Shown: positions 43,679-51,785 of the stretch, piece after piece
Numbering within the stretch: position 1 is the stretch's first letter
Layout: every line of letters starts with the position of its first letter
From: JAKAGZ01 sp963748105
GTDB lineage: Bacteria > Bacteroidota > Ignavibacteria > Ignavibacteriales > Ignavibacteriaceae
Direction of reading: 5' to 3'
NCBI GenBank assembly: GCA_963748105.1
Contig: CAVVHP010000010.1
Span: 62,001 to 126,000 of the forward strand
Length of the DNA: 64,000 nucleotides
Translations under genes and position numbers: made by a program
Notes under the pieces: model-generated
The model's input: only the letters and a program-made list of their open reading frames with translations
The model's database searches: none
Told to the model about the DNA's origin: nothing

Positions 43679-45218
43679 TAGCGGAAGATTAGTCCCTGCT
43701 GAGATCAACGGACAAAAACAAATTCCTTTCAAAGGTGTAAATAAATACAAACCGTCCGGAGGGAAAACAAAACCGCAGATAAAATCCTGTATTGATTATC
43801 CTGCTGACGGGAATAAAATTGTCAAGACTTTAAAAGAAGCATTAAAAAAATCAGGGCTAAAAAATGGGATGACAATTTCCACACACCATCATTTACGAAA
43901 TGGTGATGCACTAACTAATATTCTTTTCGATACTATCAAACAAATGGGTATTAAGAACATTCGCTGGTTTCCTACCGCTTCTTTTCCAGTGCACAAACAT
44001 TTAATAAAATATTTGGAAGACGGGACAATTCACCACATTGAAGGAAGTATGAACGGACCTCTGGGAAGATTCACTTCACTTGGGAAAATGAAAGGTGTTG
44101 GCGTTCTTCGTTCACACGGCGGAAGATACCAGGCGCTCCAGGACGGGGACGTAAAAGTGGATATCGCTGTAATCGCCGCCCCAACTGCAGATGAATTTGG
44201 AAATGCGAACGGAGTGAATGGTCCATCGGCAAGCGGATTGATCGGCTTTGCTCTTGGAGATTCAGAATATGCTGAAAACGTAATTGTTGTTACTGATAAT
44301 CTTGTTCCCTTCCCGTGCATACCCTGGCAGATACAGGGAAATAACGTAGACTCTGTTGTAAAAATTGATTCACTTGGCGACTCTGCAAAAATTGTTTCCG
44401 GGACTACCGAAGTTACAAAATCACCCGACAGACTTTTGATCGCGGAATATGTAGCGCAGTTCATAGAAGAAGCAGGTATAATGAAAAATGGTTTTTCTTT
44501 CCAGGCAGGAGCCGGCGGAACAAACCTGGCATTTGTTCTTTTTTTAAAAGAAAGAATGAAAACTAAAAATGTTAAAGCTAGGTTTGTAAGAGGTGGAAGC
44601 ACTAAATATCTCGTGCAGATGCTTGAAGAAGGATTGACAGATTATATTCTCGACGGGCAGACTTTCGATCTTGAAGGTGTGAGAAGCATGAGAGAAAATC
44701 CTAACCACGTAAATACAAGTCCTTTTACAAGTTATAATTTTCACGGTAAAGGAAATTTTGCATCAATAGTTGATGTAGCAGTTCTCGGTGCAACAGAAGT
44801 TGATCTAAATTTCAACGCTAACGTTGTAACTCACTCAGACGGATACCTTTTGCACGGTATCGGCGGCTGGCAGAATTGTCTTTACTCAAAATGTACAATA
44901 CTGGCGATTCCCTCATTCAGGGACCGGATTCCAGTAATTGTTGACAATGTAACGACTCTTTGCGGACCTGGAGAATTAATTGATGTAATTATAACAGAAA
45001 GAGGAATTGCAATAAATCCACGAAGGAAAGATTTATTAAAGGCTATTAAAAAATCTTCTTTACCTGTTAAAACTATAAAAGAACTAAAATCCGAAGTAGA
45101 TTCAATTTGTAGTGTACCGGAAAAACCTAAATTGAACAGAAAAAAAGTTGTTGCAGTTATTAAATGGGTCGATGGGACCGTTCTGGATTCTGTTTTCCAG
45201 GTAATTGAAAAATCCTAA
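43659..45218 (+). CDS. citF: Citrate lyase alpha subunit (CoA-transferase type)
   Basis: 519 residues, the alpha subunit that exchanges acetyl on the carrier for citrate, forming citryl-ACP. The protein shows the citrate CoA-transferase layout: THHHLRNGD near residue 75, GSMNGPLGRF, PTADEFGNANGVNG, AGAGGTNLAF and NFNANVVTHSDG near the C-terminal half. The start overlaps the CitDE stop by 20 bases, indicating translational coupling and a likely fixed ratio. The stop overlaps that of the convergent E1 gene by four bases. Substrate specificity between citrate and a close analogue cannot be fixed by sequence alone. Confidence 0.92.
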   Translation: MKLIKNSSGRLVPAEINGQKQIPFKGVNKYKPSGGKTKPQIKSCIDYPADGNKIVKTLKEALKKSGLKNGMTISTHHHLRNGDALTNILFDTIKQMGIKNIRWFPTASFPVHKHLIKYLEDGTIHHIEGSMNGPLGRFTSLGKMKGVGVLRSHGGRYQALQDGDVKVDIAVIAAPTADEFGNANGVNGPSASGLIGFALGDSEYAENVIVVTDNLVPFPCIPWQIQGNNVDSVVKIDSLGDSAKIVSGTTEVTKSPDRLLIAEYVAQFIEEAGIMKNGFSFQAGAGGTNLAFVLFLKERMKTKNVKARFVRGGSTKYLVQMLEEGLTDYILDGQTFDLEGVRSMRENPNHVNTSPFTSYNFHGKGNFASIVDVAVLGATEVDLNFNANVVTHSDGYLLHGIGGWQNCLYSKCTILAIPSFRDRIPVIVDNVTTLCGPGELIDVIITERGIAINPRRKDLLKAIKKSSLPVKTIKELKSEVDSICSVPEKPKLNRKKVVAVIKWVDGTVLDSVFQVIEKS

Positions 45219-47194
45219 TACTTCCACAAATGCGTCAACTTTTCCTTAAACCTTTGAGCCGGAAGAAAATTATCCTCGAGTTTTTTAGTGAAAGGTACCG
45301 GAGTATCAAGACTTCCGCATCTAAACACAGGGGCATCCAGGTATTCAAAACAATTTTCACTAATCCAGGCTGAAATTTCCCCACCTATTCCTCCTGTTAA
45401 GCAATCTTCGTGAAGTATGATAACTTTTCCTGTTTTCTGCACAGAATTTCTTACAGCCTCTTCGTCCCAGGGTAATAAAGTTCTCAGATCAATTAAATCA
45501 GCTGATAAATCAGGGTATTCATTCAATGTTTCAATTGCCCAATGAACACCCATACCATAAGTAATAATGGAAAGGTCATTCCCTTCTCTTATCAGATTAG
45601 CTTTACCGATTTCAACAGTGTAATAATCGTCAGGAATTTCTTCACTAATGGACCGGTAAAGTGCTTTATGCTCAAAAAACATTACCGGGTTCGGGTCCTC
45701 AATTGAGGCGTTTAATAAACCTTTTGCATCGTACGGAGTTGCAGGATAAATAACTTTTAATCCGGGCGTGTGAGCAAACCACGTTTCATTTGATTGCGAG
45801 TGAAATGGTCCGGCATTAACACCAGCGCCGGTTGGCATGCGAATTACAACATCTGCATTTTGTCCCCAGCGATAATGAATTTTTGCGAGATTATTGATCA
45901 CCTGTGTAAATCCTGATGAAATAAAATCTGCAAACTGCATCTCAACAATCGACTTTCCACCGCAAATCGAATAACCAAGTCCGGTACCAATTATTGCCGA
46001 TTCACAAAGCGGGGTATTTCTTACTCTTTCCTTTCCGAATTTCTGCACAAATCCATCAGTAATTTTAAACACTCCGCCATACTCAGCGATATCCTGTCCC
46101 ATTATCACAAGGTCTTTATATTTTCCCATACTCTGATAAAGAGCATCACTTACAGCATCAACAAATCTTTTTTTAATTTTCTTTCCGGATACAGGATGTT
46201 TTATTTTTTGTTCAAACGGTGCATAAACATCGCTGATTTCATTTAAAGAATTTACTGATATTTCTTTTCCGATGGCTGCCTTATCCCATTTCTTGTCAAC
46301 TTCTTTCCGGATTTTGTTGTTGAATGATTCTCTCATTCCTTCGGTTAAAACTTTTTCACCAAGCAAAAATTCTTCATAGCAAATAATTGGGTCTTTTATA
46401 GCCCACTCAGAAAATAATTCTTTGGGAATGTATTTTGTACCGGATGCTTCCTCGTGTCCGTTCATTCTGAATGTATTTGCAATCACTAAAAAGGGATGCG
46501 GATTTTTTCTCATTTCTTCCGCAATTTCCTTAATCGTTGAATAGACTTCCAGAATATTATTCCCCTCTATAGTTCTGGCTTCAATGCCGTACCCAATTGC
46601 CTTATCTGCAAGGTTTTCACAGTTAAATTGTTCGCTGGTCGGTGTTGAAAGGCCGTAGCCGTTATTTTCAATCAAAAATATTATAGGCAGATCCCAGACA
46701 GCTGCAACATTTACCGCTTCGTGGAAATCTCCTTCGCTTGTCCCCCCTTCTCCCGAAAATACCAACGTAACTTTATTCTCTTTATGAATTTTGCTCCAGA
46801 GGGCAATACCGTCAGCAACTCCGAACTGCGGGCCGAGGTGTGAAATCATACCGATAATATGATGTTTGAGCGTACCAAAATGAAATGAACGGTCGCGGCC
46901 TTTTGTAAATCCGTTTGCTTTTCCCTGGAACTGGGAGAATAATTTATGAAGCGGCACATTTTTTACCGTGAAGACGCCAAGGTTGCGGTGCATTGTAAGT
47001 ATAAATTCATCTCCCTCAAGAGCGTAGGCGCATCCTACAGAAATAGCCTCCTGCCCGATGCCGGAAAACCATTTTGATATTTTTCCCTGCCGGATAAGAT
47101 TTATCATTTTCTGTTCAATAATTCTCGGTGTAAGCAGGGCTATGTACAATTCAATTAGTTTTTCGTTCGAATAATCCTTGCGGTCAAATTTCAT
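45215..47194 (-). CDS. 2-oxoacid dehydrogenase E1, alpha-beta fused
   Basis: About 659 residues from an ATG at 47194; a TTG at 47224 would add ten residues and neither start has a clear Shine-Dalgarno. The N-terminal half is E1 alpha (GQEAISVG, thiamine-diphosphate motif GEGGTSEGDFHEAVN...NNGYG), and the C-terminal half is E1 beta (GQDIAEYGG, GMGVHWAIE, LLPWDEEAV). Such fusions decarboxylate pyruvate or branched-chain 2-oxoacids and pass the acyl group to E2. No E2 or E3 is adjacent. In Bacteroidota similar fused proteins are usually annotated as 2-oxoisovalerate dehydrogenase; a role for 2-oxoadipate or another acid from the neighbouring operon is conceivable but not shown. Confidence 0.9.
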   Translation of the reverse strand: MKFDRKDYSNEKLIELYIALLTPRIIEQKMINLIRQGKISKWFSGIGQEAISVGCAYALEGDEFILTMHRNLGVFTVKNVPLHKLFSQFQGKANGFTKGRDRSFHFGTLKHHIIGMISHLGPQFGVADGIALWSKIHKENKVTLVFSGEGGTSEGDFHEAVNVAAVWDLPIIFLIENNGYGLSTPTSEQFNCENLADKAIGYGIEARTIEGNNILEVYSTIKEIAEEMRKNPHPFLVIANTFRMNGHEEASGTKYIPKELFSEWAIKDPIICYEEFLLGEKVLTEGMRESFNNKIRKEVDKKWDKAAIGKEISVNSLNEISDVYAPFEQKIKHPVSGKKIKKRFVDAVSDALYQSMGKYKDLVIMGQDIAEYGGVFKITDGFVQKFGKERVRNTPLCESAIIGTGLGYSICGGKSIVEMQFADFISSGFTQVINNLAKIHYRWGQNADVVIRMPTGAGVNAGPFHSQSNETWFAHTPGLKVIYPATPYDAKGLLNASIEDPNPVMFFEHKALYRSISEEIPDDYYTVEIGKANLIREGNDLSIITYGMGVHWAIETLNEYPDLSADLIDLRTLLPWDEEAVRNSVQKTGKVIILHEDCLTGGIGGEISAWISENCFEYLDAPVFRCGSLDTPVPFTKKLEDNFLPAQRFKEKLTHLWKY

Positions 47195-47517
47195 CTGGTT
47201 ATCTGGTCTGGAATAATTGGACAATTTTTAGGCAATGCAAAATTAGAACAATGTTCACTGGGGTTCAAGAAATCCGGGGAAAAAAGCTCCGTAAATTAAT
47301 TTAAAATTTGCTTTTCTGTTTGAAATCCGGAACATTTCACATAAGTTTATTAGAGACACCAATTCAGGGTGCGGGTAATATTTGATATAATCAACACACT
47401 TTCGTGATATTTTTTTTCTTTATTACGTATGATAGTGTAAGGTAATTGACAGATTAATTTTTCGTTCGAACTATCTTTCTTTATAGTAATTTTTTAATAC
47501 TGCCGCCAAATAATAAT

Positions 47518-48843
47518 ATGAAGCATCTCGTAATAATCGGTAACGGAATAGCCGGGGTAACCACTGCCAGACACGTAAGAAAAATGAGTGATATGAAGAT
47601 CACCATTATTTCTGCCGAGACTAAATATTTCTTCTCTCGTACTGCCCTGATGTATGTGTACATGGGACATATGCGCTTCAAGGAAATAAAACCTTACGAG
47701 GACTGGTTCTGGGCCAAAAACAGGATTGACCTAGTTCATGCACGTGTAAATTCAATTGATACCGGGTACAAAAATCTGAATCTCGATAACGGGTCGACTA
47801 TATCATATGACAAACTCGTAATCGCGACAGGCTCAAAGACAAATAAATTCGGCTGGCCGGGACAGGACCTTCCTGGTGTGCAGGGACTTTACAGCTGGCA
47901 TGATGTTGAACTGCTCGAAAAAAATACAAAAGACATTTCACACGCTGTTATTGTCGGCGGCGGATTAATTGGAATTGAGCTCGCGGAAATGCTTAATACC
48001 CGGAATATACATGTTACATTGTTAGTCAGAGAAGATCTATACTGGAGCAACATACTCCCAAAAGAAGATTCAATTTTAATTTCCCGCCACATACTTGAAC
48101 ATGGATTTGACCTTAGATTTAATGTCCAATTAAAGGAAATTCTTGCAGGAGAAGACGATCGAGTCAGATCGATAATTACTGACAATGGTGAAGAAATTGA
48201 CTGCCAGCTGGTTGGATTAACACCCGGTGTCCATCCGAATATTGAACTAGTTCAAAATTCAAATGTGGAGACCGGCCGAGGTGTATTGGTAAATGATTAC
48301 CTCGAAACAAATATCCCAGATGTTTATGCAGCAGGCGACTGCGTTGAATTTAAAGAAAGAGAGCCCGGCAGGTTCCGCTTAGAGCAGCTATGGTATACCG
48401 GCAGGATGCACGGCGAAGCGCTCGCCCGCACGATATGCAGGAAAAGGACCCGGTACGAAAGGGGCATATGGTTTAACTCCGCCAAGTTTCTTGATATTGA
48501 ATACCAGACCTACGGGTTCGTGGCAGCGAAGCCCCTTGACTGCGAGACTCATTTTTACTGGGAACATAAATCCGGCAAGAAAGCGGTAAGGTTTGTGTAC
48601 AAAAATGATGACCATTCACTCGTCGGAATGAATTCATACGGGATCAGGTACAGGCACGAACTTTTTGAGAAATGGATAAGTGAAAATAAAACTGTAGAAT
48701 TTGTACTGGAAAATTTAGCAAAAGCAAATTTTGATCCTGAATTTTTTGATAAACATGAAGAAGAAATCATTGAAGAATTTAACACACAAAACCCTGAAAC
48801 AAATTTAAAATCGAATAGAGGATTGTCCGAAATTCAGGTATAG
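47518..48843 (+). CDS. FAD/NAD(P)-dependent oxidoreductase
   Basis: 441 residues of the pyridine nucleotide-disulfide oxidoreductase fold related to NADH-rubredoxin and nitrite reductase flavoproteins. The FAD motif is IIGNGIAGVTTARHV, the NAD motif is AVIVGGGLIGIELAEML, and the second FAD contact is VYAAGDCVEF. No redox-active CxxC is present. The C-terminal 90 residues hold an extra domain. It lies 87 bases before an NapH-like Fe-S membrane protein on the same strand; the two may feed electrons from NAD(P)H to a ferredoxin or membrane acceptor (inference). Confidence 0.88.
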   Translation: MKHLVIIGNGIAGVTTARHVRKMSDMKITIISAETKYFFSRTALMYVYMGHMRFKEIKPYEDWFWAKNRIDLVHARVNSIDTGYKNLNLDNGSTISYDKLVIATGSKTNKFGWPGQDLPGVQGLYSWHDVELLEKNTKDISHAVIVGGGLIGIELAEMLNTRNIHVTLLVREDLYWSNILPKEDSILISRHILEHGFDLRFNVQLKEILAGEDDRVRSIITDNGEEIDCQLVGLTPGVHPNIELVQNSNVETGRGVLVNDYLETNIPDVYAAGDCVEFKEREPGRFRLEQLWYTGRMHGEALARTICRKRTRYERGIWFNSAKFLDIEYQTYGFVAAKPLDCETHFYWEHKSGKKAVRFVYKNDDHSLVGMNSYGIRYRHELFEKWISENKTVEFVLENLAKANFDPEFFDKHEEEIIEEFNTQNPETNLKSNRGLSEIQV

Positions 48844-48915
48844 CAGTCATTCTGAACTTTTTTCAGAATCATAAAGAATTAACGAGACCCTGAAACAAGT
48901 TCAGGGTGACAATAA
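48844..48915. repeat. REP-like imperfect inverted repeat
   Basis: The left arm GTCATTCTGAACTT..TTCAGAATC reappears inverted as the right arm GA.CCCTGAAACAAGTTCAGGGTGAC, with each arm itself a small palindrome. This is the form of dispersed extragenic palindromes common in Bacteroidota genomes. It lies in the gap before the NapH-like gene and has no coding content. It may affect mRNA stability. Confidence 0.55.
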
Positions 48916-48930
48916 TATCAAAGTTTTAAT

Positions 48931-50271
48931 ATGACACCGATACAAATTGAACCTTTTAAAATATACAAACACAGCCCGAAACTGGAGAGAATAAAAAAAA
49001 CAGGGCTTGGGGTTTTTTTAGTCGGTGTATTTTTTCTAGTAATCAGTCTCACCGGAACTGCTATGAGAATGCCGGGGCTTTTTCTTTTCCTTAGTTTCGG
49101 TCTGCCGATTATCGGAGCTGTTATTTATTGTCTGCCGGTAATTTGGGAATCACCAGCCGGAATAAAGAACAATAGAATATTTTTTAATAGTTTCACCTCA
49201 AGAGGGATTATTGCCTGGATCGCTGGAGTAATTATAACCCTGTTTTATGTATTCCTTTACTGGTTCCCTTCTACAATTGAAAACTGGATACGCCTGGTAG
49301 ATCCTCTGAGCTATTTTCTTCGTGGCGAAAAAGCTGACCGATGGTTTCTTTACGGAACATTCTATACTCTTGCCGTACTTTTTATGGGAATGAAAATGAT
49401 CATAAAATACAGGCACAATATATATCATATTATCAGGACATTTTCAGTAATGTTTTTCCAGCTGGGCTTTGCCTACCTGATTCCGGCTTTATTGATTATG
49501 TTTAATAAGCCCGAACATTATTTCAGTTACTTCTGGCCGCTCAAGTATCAATATTTATTCCCCTCAAGTGTACATTACCTTACGAGCAATTCCGGCGCAC
49601 TCGGTTATTTTATGGTGTTCTGGGGAGCAGCAATGACTTTTATCGCTGTCCCAGTCCTTTCATATTTTTTTGGCAAACGCTGGTACTGCTCCTGGGTTTG
49701 CGGTTGCGGAGGACTGGCTGAAACAGCCGGTGATCCTTTCCGCCACCTGTCAGATAAATCGCTGAAGGCGTGGAAAATTGAAAGATGGTCTATTCATTCG
49801 GTTCTTGTGTTTGTTATAGTTACAACTGCGCTTGTGTGGATTAATTCCGCGACGGACGGTAAAACACTCGACAGCCTGTCGCAAAGTTTTTCGTCGGCAT
49901 ACGGATTCCTGATCGGAGCAGTTTTTTCAGGAATAGTTGGTGTTGGGTTTTATCCATTAATGGGAAACAGAGTCTGGTGCCGGTTTGGCTGTCCTCTTGC
50001 AGCAGTGTTGGGAATTTTCCAGAAATTCAAATCTAAATTCAGAATTACTACAAATGGCGGGCAGTGTATTTCGTGTGGAAATTGTTCCACTTACTGTGAA
50101 ATGGGAATCGACGTTAGGGCTTACGCACAGCGTAAACAGAACATAATCCGTTCTTCATGCGTCGGCTGCGGAGTATGTGCGGCTGTCTGTCCACGCGGAG
50201 TATTAAGATTAGAAAACGGTCCGGAAAATGGAAGATATAACCTCGTACTTGATGATAAGTTGCTTCAATGA
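48931..50271 (+). CDS. NapH-like membrane 4Fe-4S ferredoxin protein
   Basis: 446 residues with several membrane helices and cysteine-rich ends. In the middle are RWYCSWVCGCGG and, after two further helices, WCRFGCPLAAVLG, the twin cysteine patterns of NapH/YccM-type proteins. The C-terminus has two 4Fe-4S ferredoxin motifs (CISCGNCSTYC and CVGCGVCAAVCP). Such proteins move electrons across or along the inner membrane, for instance to nitrate reductase or in quinol oxidation. The upstream flavoprotein would be a natural partner. Start ATG at 48931. Confidence 0.88.
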   Translation: MTPIQIEPFKIYKHSPKLERIKKTGLGVFLVGVFFLVISLTGTAMRMPGLFLFLSFGLPIIGAVIYCLPVIWESPAGIKNNRIFFNSFTSRGIIAWIAGVIITLFYVFLYWFPSTIENWIRLVDPLSYFLRGEKADRWFLYGTFYTLAVLFMGMKMIIKYRHNIYHIIRTFSVMFFQLGFAYLIPALLIMFNKPEHYFSYFWPLKYQYLFPSSVHYLTSNSGALGYFMVFWGAAMTFIAVPVLSYFFGKRWYCSWVCGCGGLAETAGDPFRHLSDKSLKAWKIERWSIHSVLVFVIVTTALVWINSATDGKTLDSLSQSFSSAYGFLIGAVFSGIVGVGFYPLMGNRVWCRFGCPLAAVLGIFQKFKSKFRITTNGGQCISCGNCSTYCEMGIDVRAYAQRKQNIIRSSCVGCGVCAAVCPRGVLRLENGPENGRYNLVLDDKLLQ

Positions 50272-50367
50272 TATTCCTCAACCTTTAGGAAATCCGCAAA
50301 TTTGTATTAACCCCATTTTTCTTTTATAATTGAACTCCAAAATTTTCCATTAATTATTCATTTACTT

Positions 50368-50823
50368 ATGAGAAACAAACTATTTGCGCTATTTTTAATA
50401 TTAATATTCGCTTCGCCGCTGTATTCACAATCTTACCAGACTGAGATGGACAGCCTGTCTACTTTAAAAAAATCCCTTACTTCTGAAAAAGATTACCTTA
50501 ATACTTATACAGACAGCCTGGCAAATTATATAAATGCACTCGATAAAGTATTAGACAAAAATGAAAAAGAATTAGCTGAGCTGAAAAAAAAGCTGTTCAT
50601 AAAAAAATACGGTAGAACAAAGGGGCTCCGTGTTTTTGAAGGACGGATCTGGAAAGGGATGACTGAGGAAATGTTGATAGATGTCTGGGGCAAGCCGGGC
50701 AAAACTCACACTGATAAACATCCCTGGGGTGTTTTTACTCAATATTACTACGGCGACATCACTTACTTTTTCAAAAATTCAGTTTTAATTGACTGGCAAC
50801 AGGACTCCGAAAAAAAGAACTAA
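50368..50823 (+). CDS. Exported coiled-coil protein with BamE-like C-terminus, unknown role
   Basis: 151 residues: signal peptide (cleavage near LYSQ, residue 20), a coiled coil of about 55 residues, then a small domain (GRIWKGMTEEMLIDVWGKPGK..QYYYGDITYFFKNSVLIDW) that has the spacing of SmpA/BamE-like folds, in which GMT..V...GKP precedes a YG..YFF strand. Probably periplasmic. The following acetyltransferase gene starts one base after its stop. Family assignment of the C-terminus is tentative. Confidence 0.65.
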   Translation: MRNKLFALFLILIFASPLYSQSYQTEMDSLSTLKKSLTSEKDYLNTYTDSLANYINALDKVLDKNEKELAELKKKLFIKKYGRTKGLRVFEGRIWKGMTEEMLIDVWGKPGKTHTDKHPWGVFTQYYYGDITYFFKNSVLIDWQQDSEKKN

Positions 50824-50824
50824 A

Positions 50825-51373
50825 ATGTTTAAAATCGAAACTGAAAGATTGATTCTTCGTCCGCTGACTCAAAATGATTGGAAAGATACTTTTGAACACA
50901 GATCGGACATCGAAAACAGTAAATATATTTACTATATGACTGAAGAAGAAATCAGGAAAATTTTTGATGAGAGAATTCAGCCATGGTCGCGGGAAGAAAA
51001 TAAATGGCTTTCACTCGGTGTTGAATTAAAAGAAAATAAAAAGCTCATCGGAGAAGTTGGATTCCGGTATCTGGATAAAAAAAGTGCGCTTGGAGAATTC
51101 GGATACCGTTTTAACAGGAATTATCATAACAAAGGATATGCAACGGAAGCTTCAAAAGCCCTTGTAAACAAAATTTTTAAGGAATTGAAAATTCATAAGC
51201 TGGTTGCTATTTGTGATGCAGAAAATGTCCCTTCGTATAAAATTATGGAAAAGCTGGGAATGAAAAAGGAAGCGCATTACAAAGAACATTCCTGGCGCAG
51301 AGGAAAATGGTGTGATGAATTTGTCTATTCATTGATAAATAATGATCATGATTTAATAATTTCTAACAAGTAA
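50825..51373 (+). CDS. RimJ/RimL-type GNAT acetyltransferase
   Basis: 182 residues from the ATG at 50825. This start is preferred over a TTG at 50789 that would lie inside the previous gene. ETERLILRPL at the N-terminus, GYRFNRNYHNKGYATEAS (acetyl-CoA loop) and VPSYKIMEKLGMKKEAHYKEH at the C-terminus define the RimJ/RimL family, which acetylates N-termini or small-molecule amines. Substrate unknown. It belongs to a short co-directional group with the preceding and following genes (1- and 5-base gaps). Confidence 0.9.
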   Translation: MFKIETERLILRPLTQNDWKDTFEHRSDIENSKYIYYMTEEEIRKIFDERIQPWSREENKWLSLGVELKENKKLIGEVGFRYLDKKSALGEFGYRFNRNYHNKGYATEASKALVNKIFKELKIHKLVAICDAENVPSYKIMEKLGMKKEAHYKEHSWRRGKWCDEFVYSLINNDHDLIISNK

Positions 51374-51378
51374 AATTT

Positions 51379-51744
51379 ATGCCTCACTGCATCCTAGAAT
51401 ATTCCGAAAACCTAAAAGACAAAATCGATAATCCGGCTATACTAAAAAATATTCACGATGTATTAATTGCTACAAAGCTATTCTCGTTAAACGATATTAA
51501 AAGCAGGGCAATTTTACAAAGGGATTATTTAGTAGGAGATGGAAATCCTGAACGTGCTTTTGTATCTCTAACAATTTCCTTCCTTAGCGGTAAAGATGAG
51601 ACATTAAGAAAGGAAATTTCCAGGAAATGCCTGGAAATACTTAAAAAATCATTTCCACAGTCCCGAAAAGAATTAAAATTAAGTATAACTGTTGAGATAA
51701 GAGAGCTGGATAAAGAGACGTACTTGAGAGACAAGAATTATTAA
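51379..51744 (+). CDS. 5-carboxymethyl-2-hydroxymuconate isomerase-like protein
   Basis: 121 residues of the tautomerase superfamily. PHCILEYSENL at the N-terminus supplies the catalytic Pro-2 (uncovered after removal of the initiator Met) and matches the CHMI family, which isomerises a ring-cleavage product in homoprotocatechuate degradation. SRAILQRDYLVGDG and FVSLTISFLSGKD complete the fold. No other aromatic-degradation gene is adjacent, so the physiological substrate is uncertain. Good evidence for fold, weak for pathway. Confidence 0.85.
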   Translation: MPHCILEYSENLKDKIDNPAILKNIHDVLIATKLFSLNDIKSRAILQRDYLVGDGNPERAFVSLTISFLSGKDETLRKEISRKCLEILKKSFPQSRKELKLSITVEIRELDKETYLRDKNY

Positions 51745-51776
51745 TAGTAGAGACGCATAGCGATGCGTCTCTACTA
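51745..51776. repeat. Perfect 14-bp palindrome (extragenic repeat-like)
   Basis: TAGTAGAGACGCAT and its exact inverse complement surround a four-base loop, located between the convergent isomerase and BNR-protein genes. The GTAGAGACGC..GCGTCTCTAC type of palindrome is a familiar dispersed repeat in Bacteroidota/Chlorobi-type genomes. It may also act as a bidirectional terminator. Confidence 0.6.
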
Positions 51777-51785
51777 AAGTTTACC

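Noticed and set aside
44030..44602. Minus-strand 190-residue frame inside citF
   Set aside because: Fully covered by citF on the other strand; composition (Pro/Ser/Thr-rich) and lack of motifs indicate a shadow.
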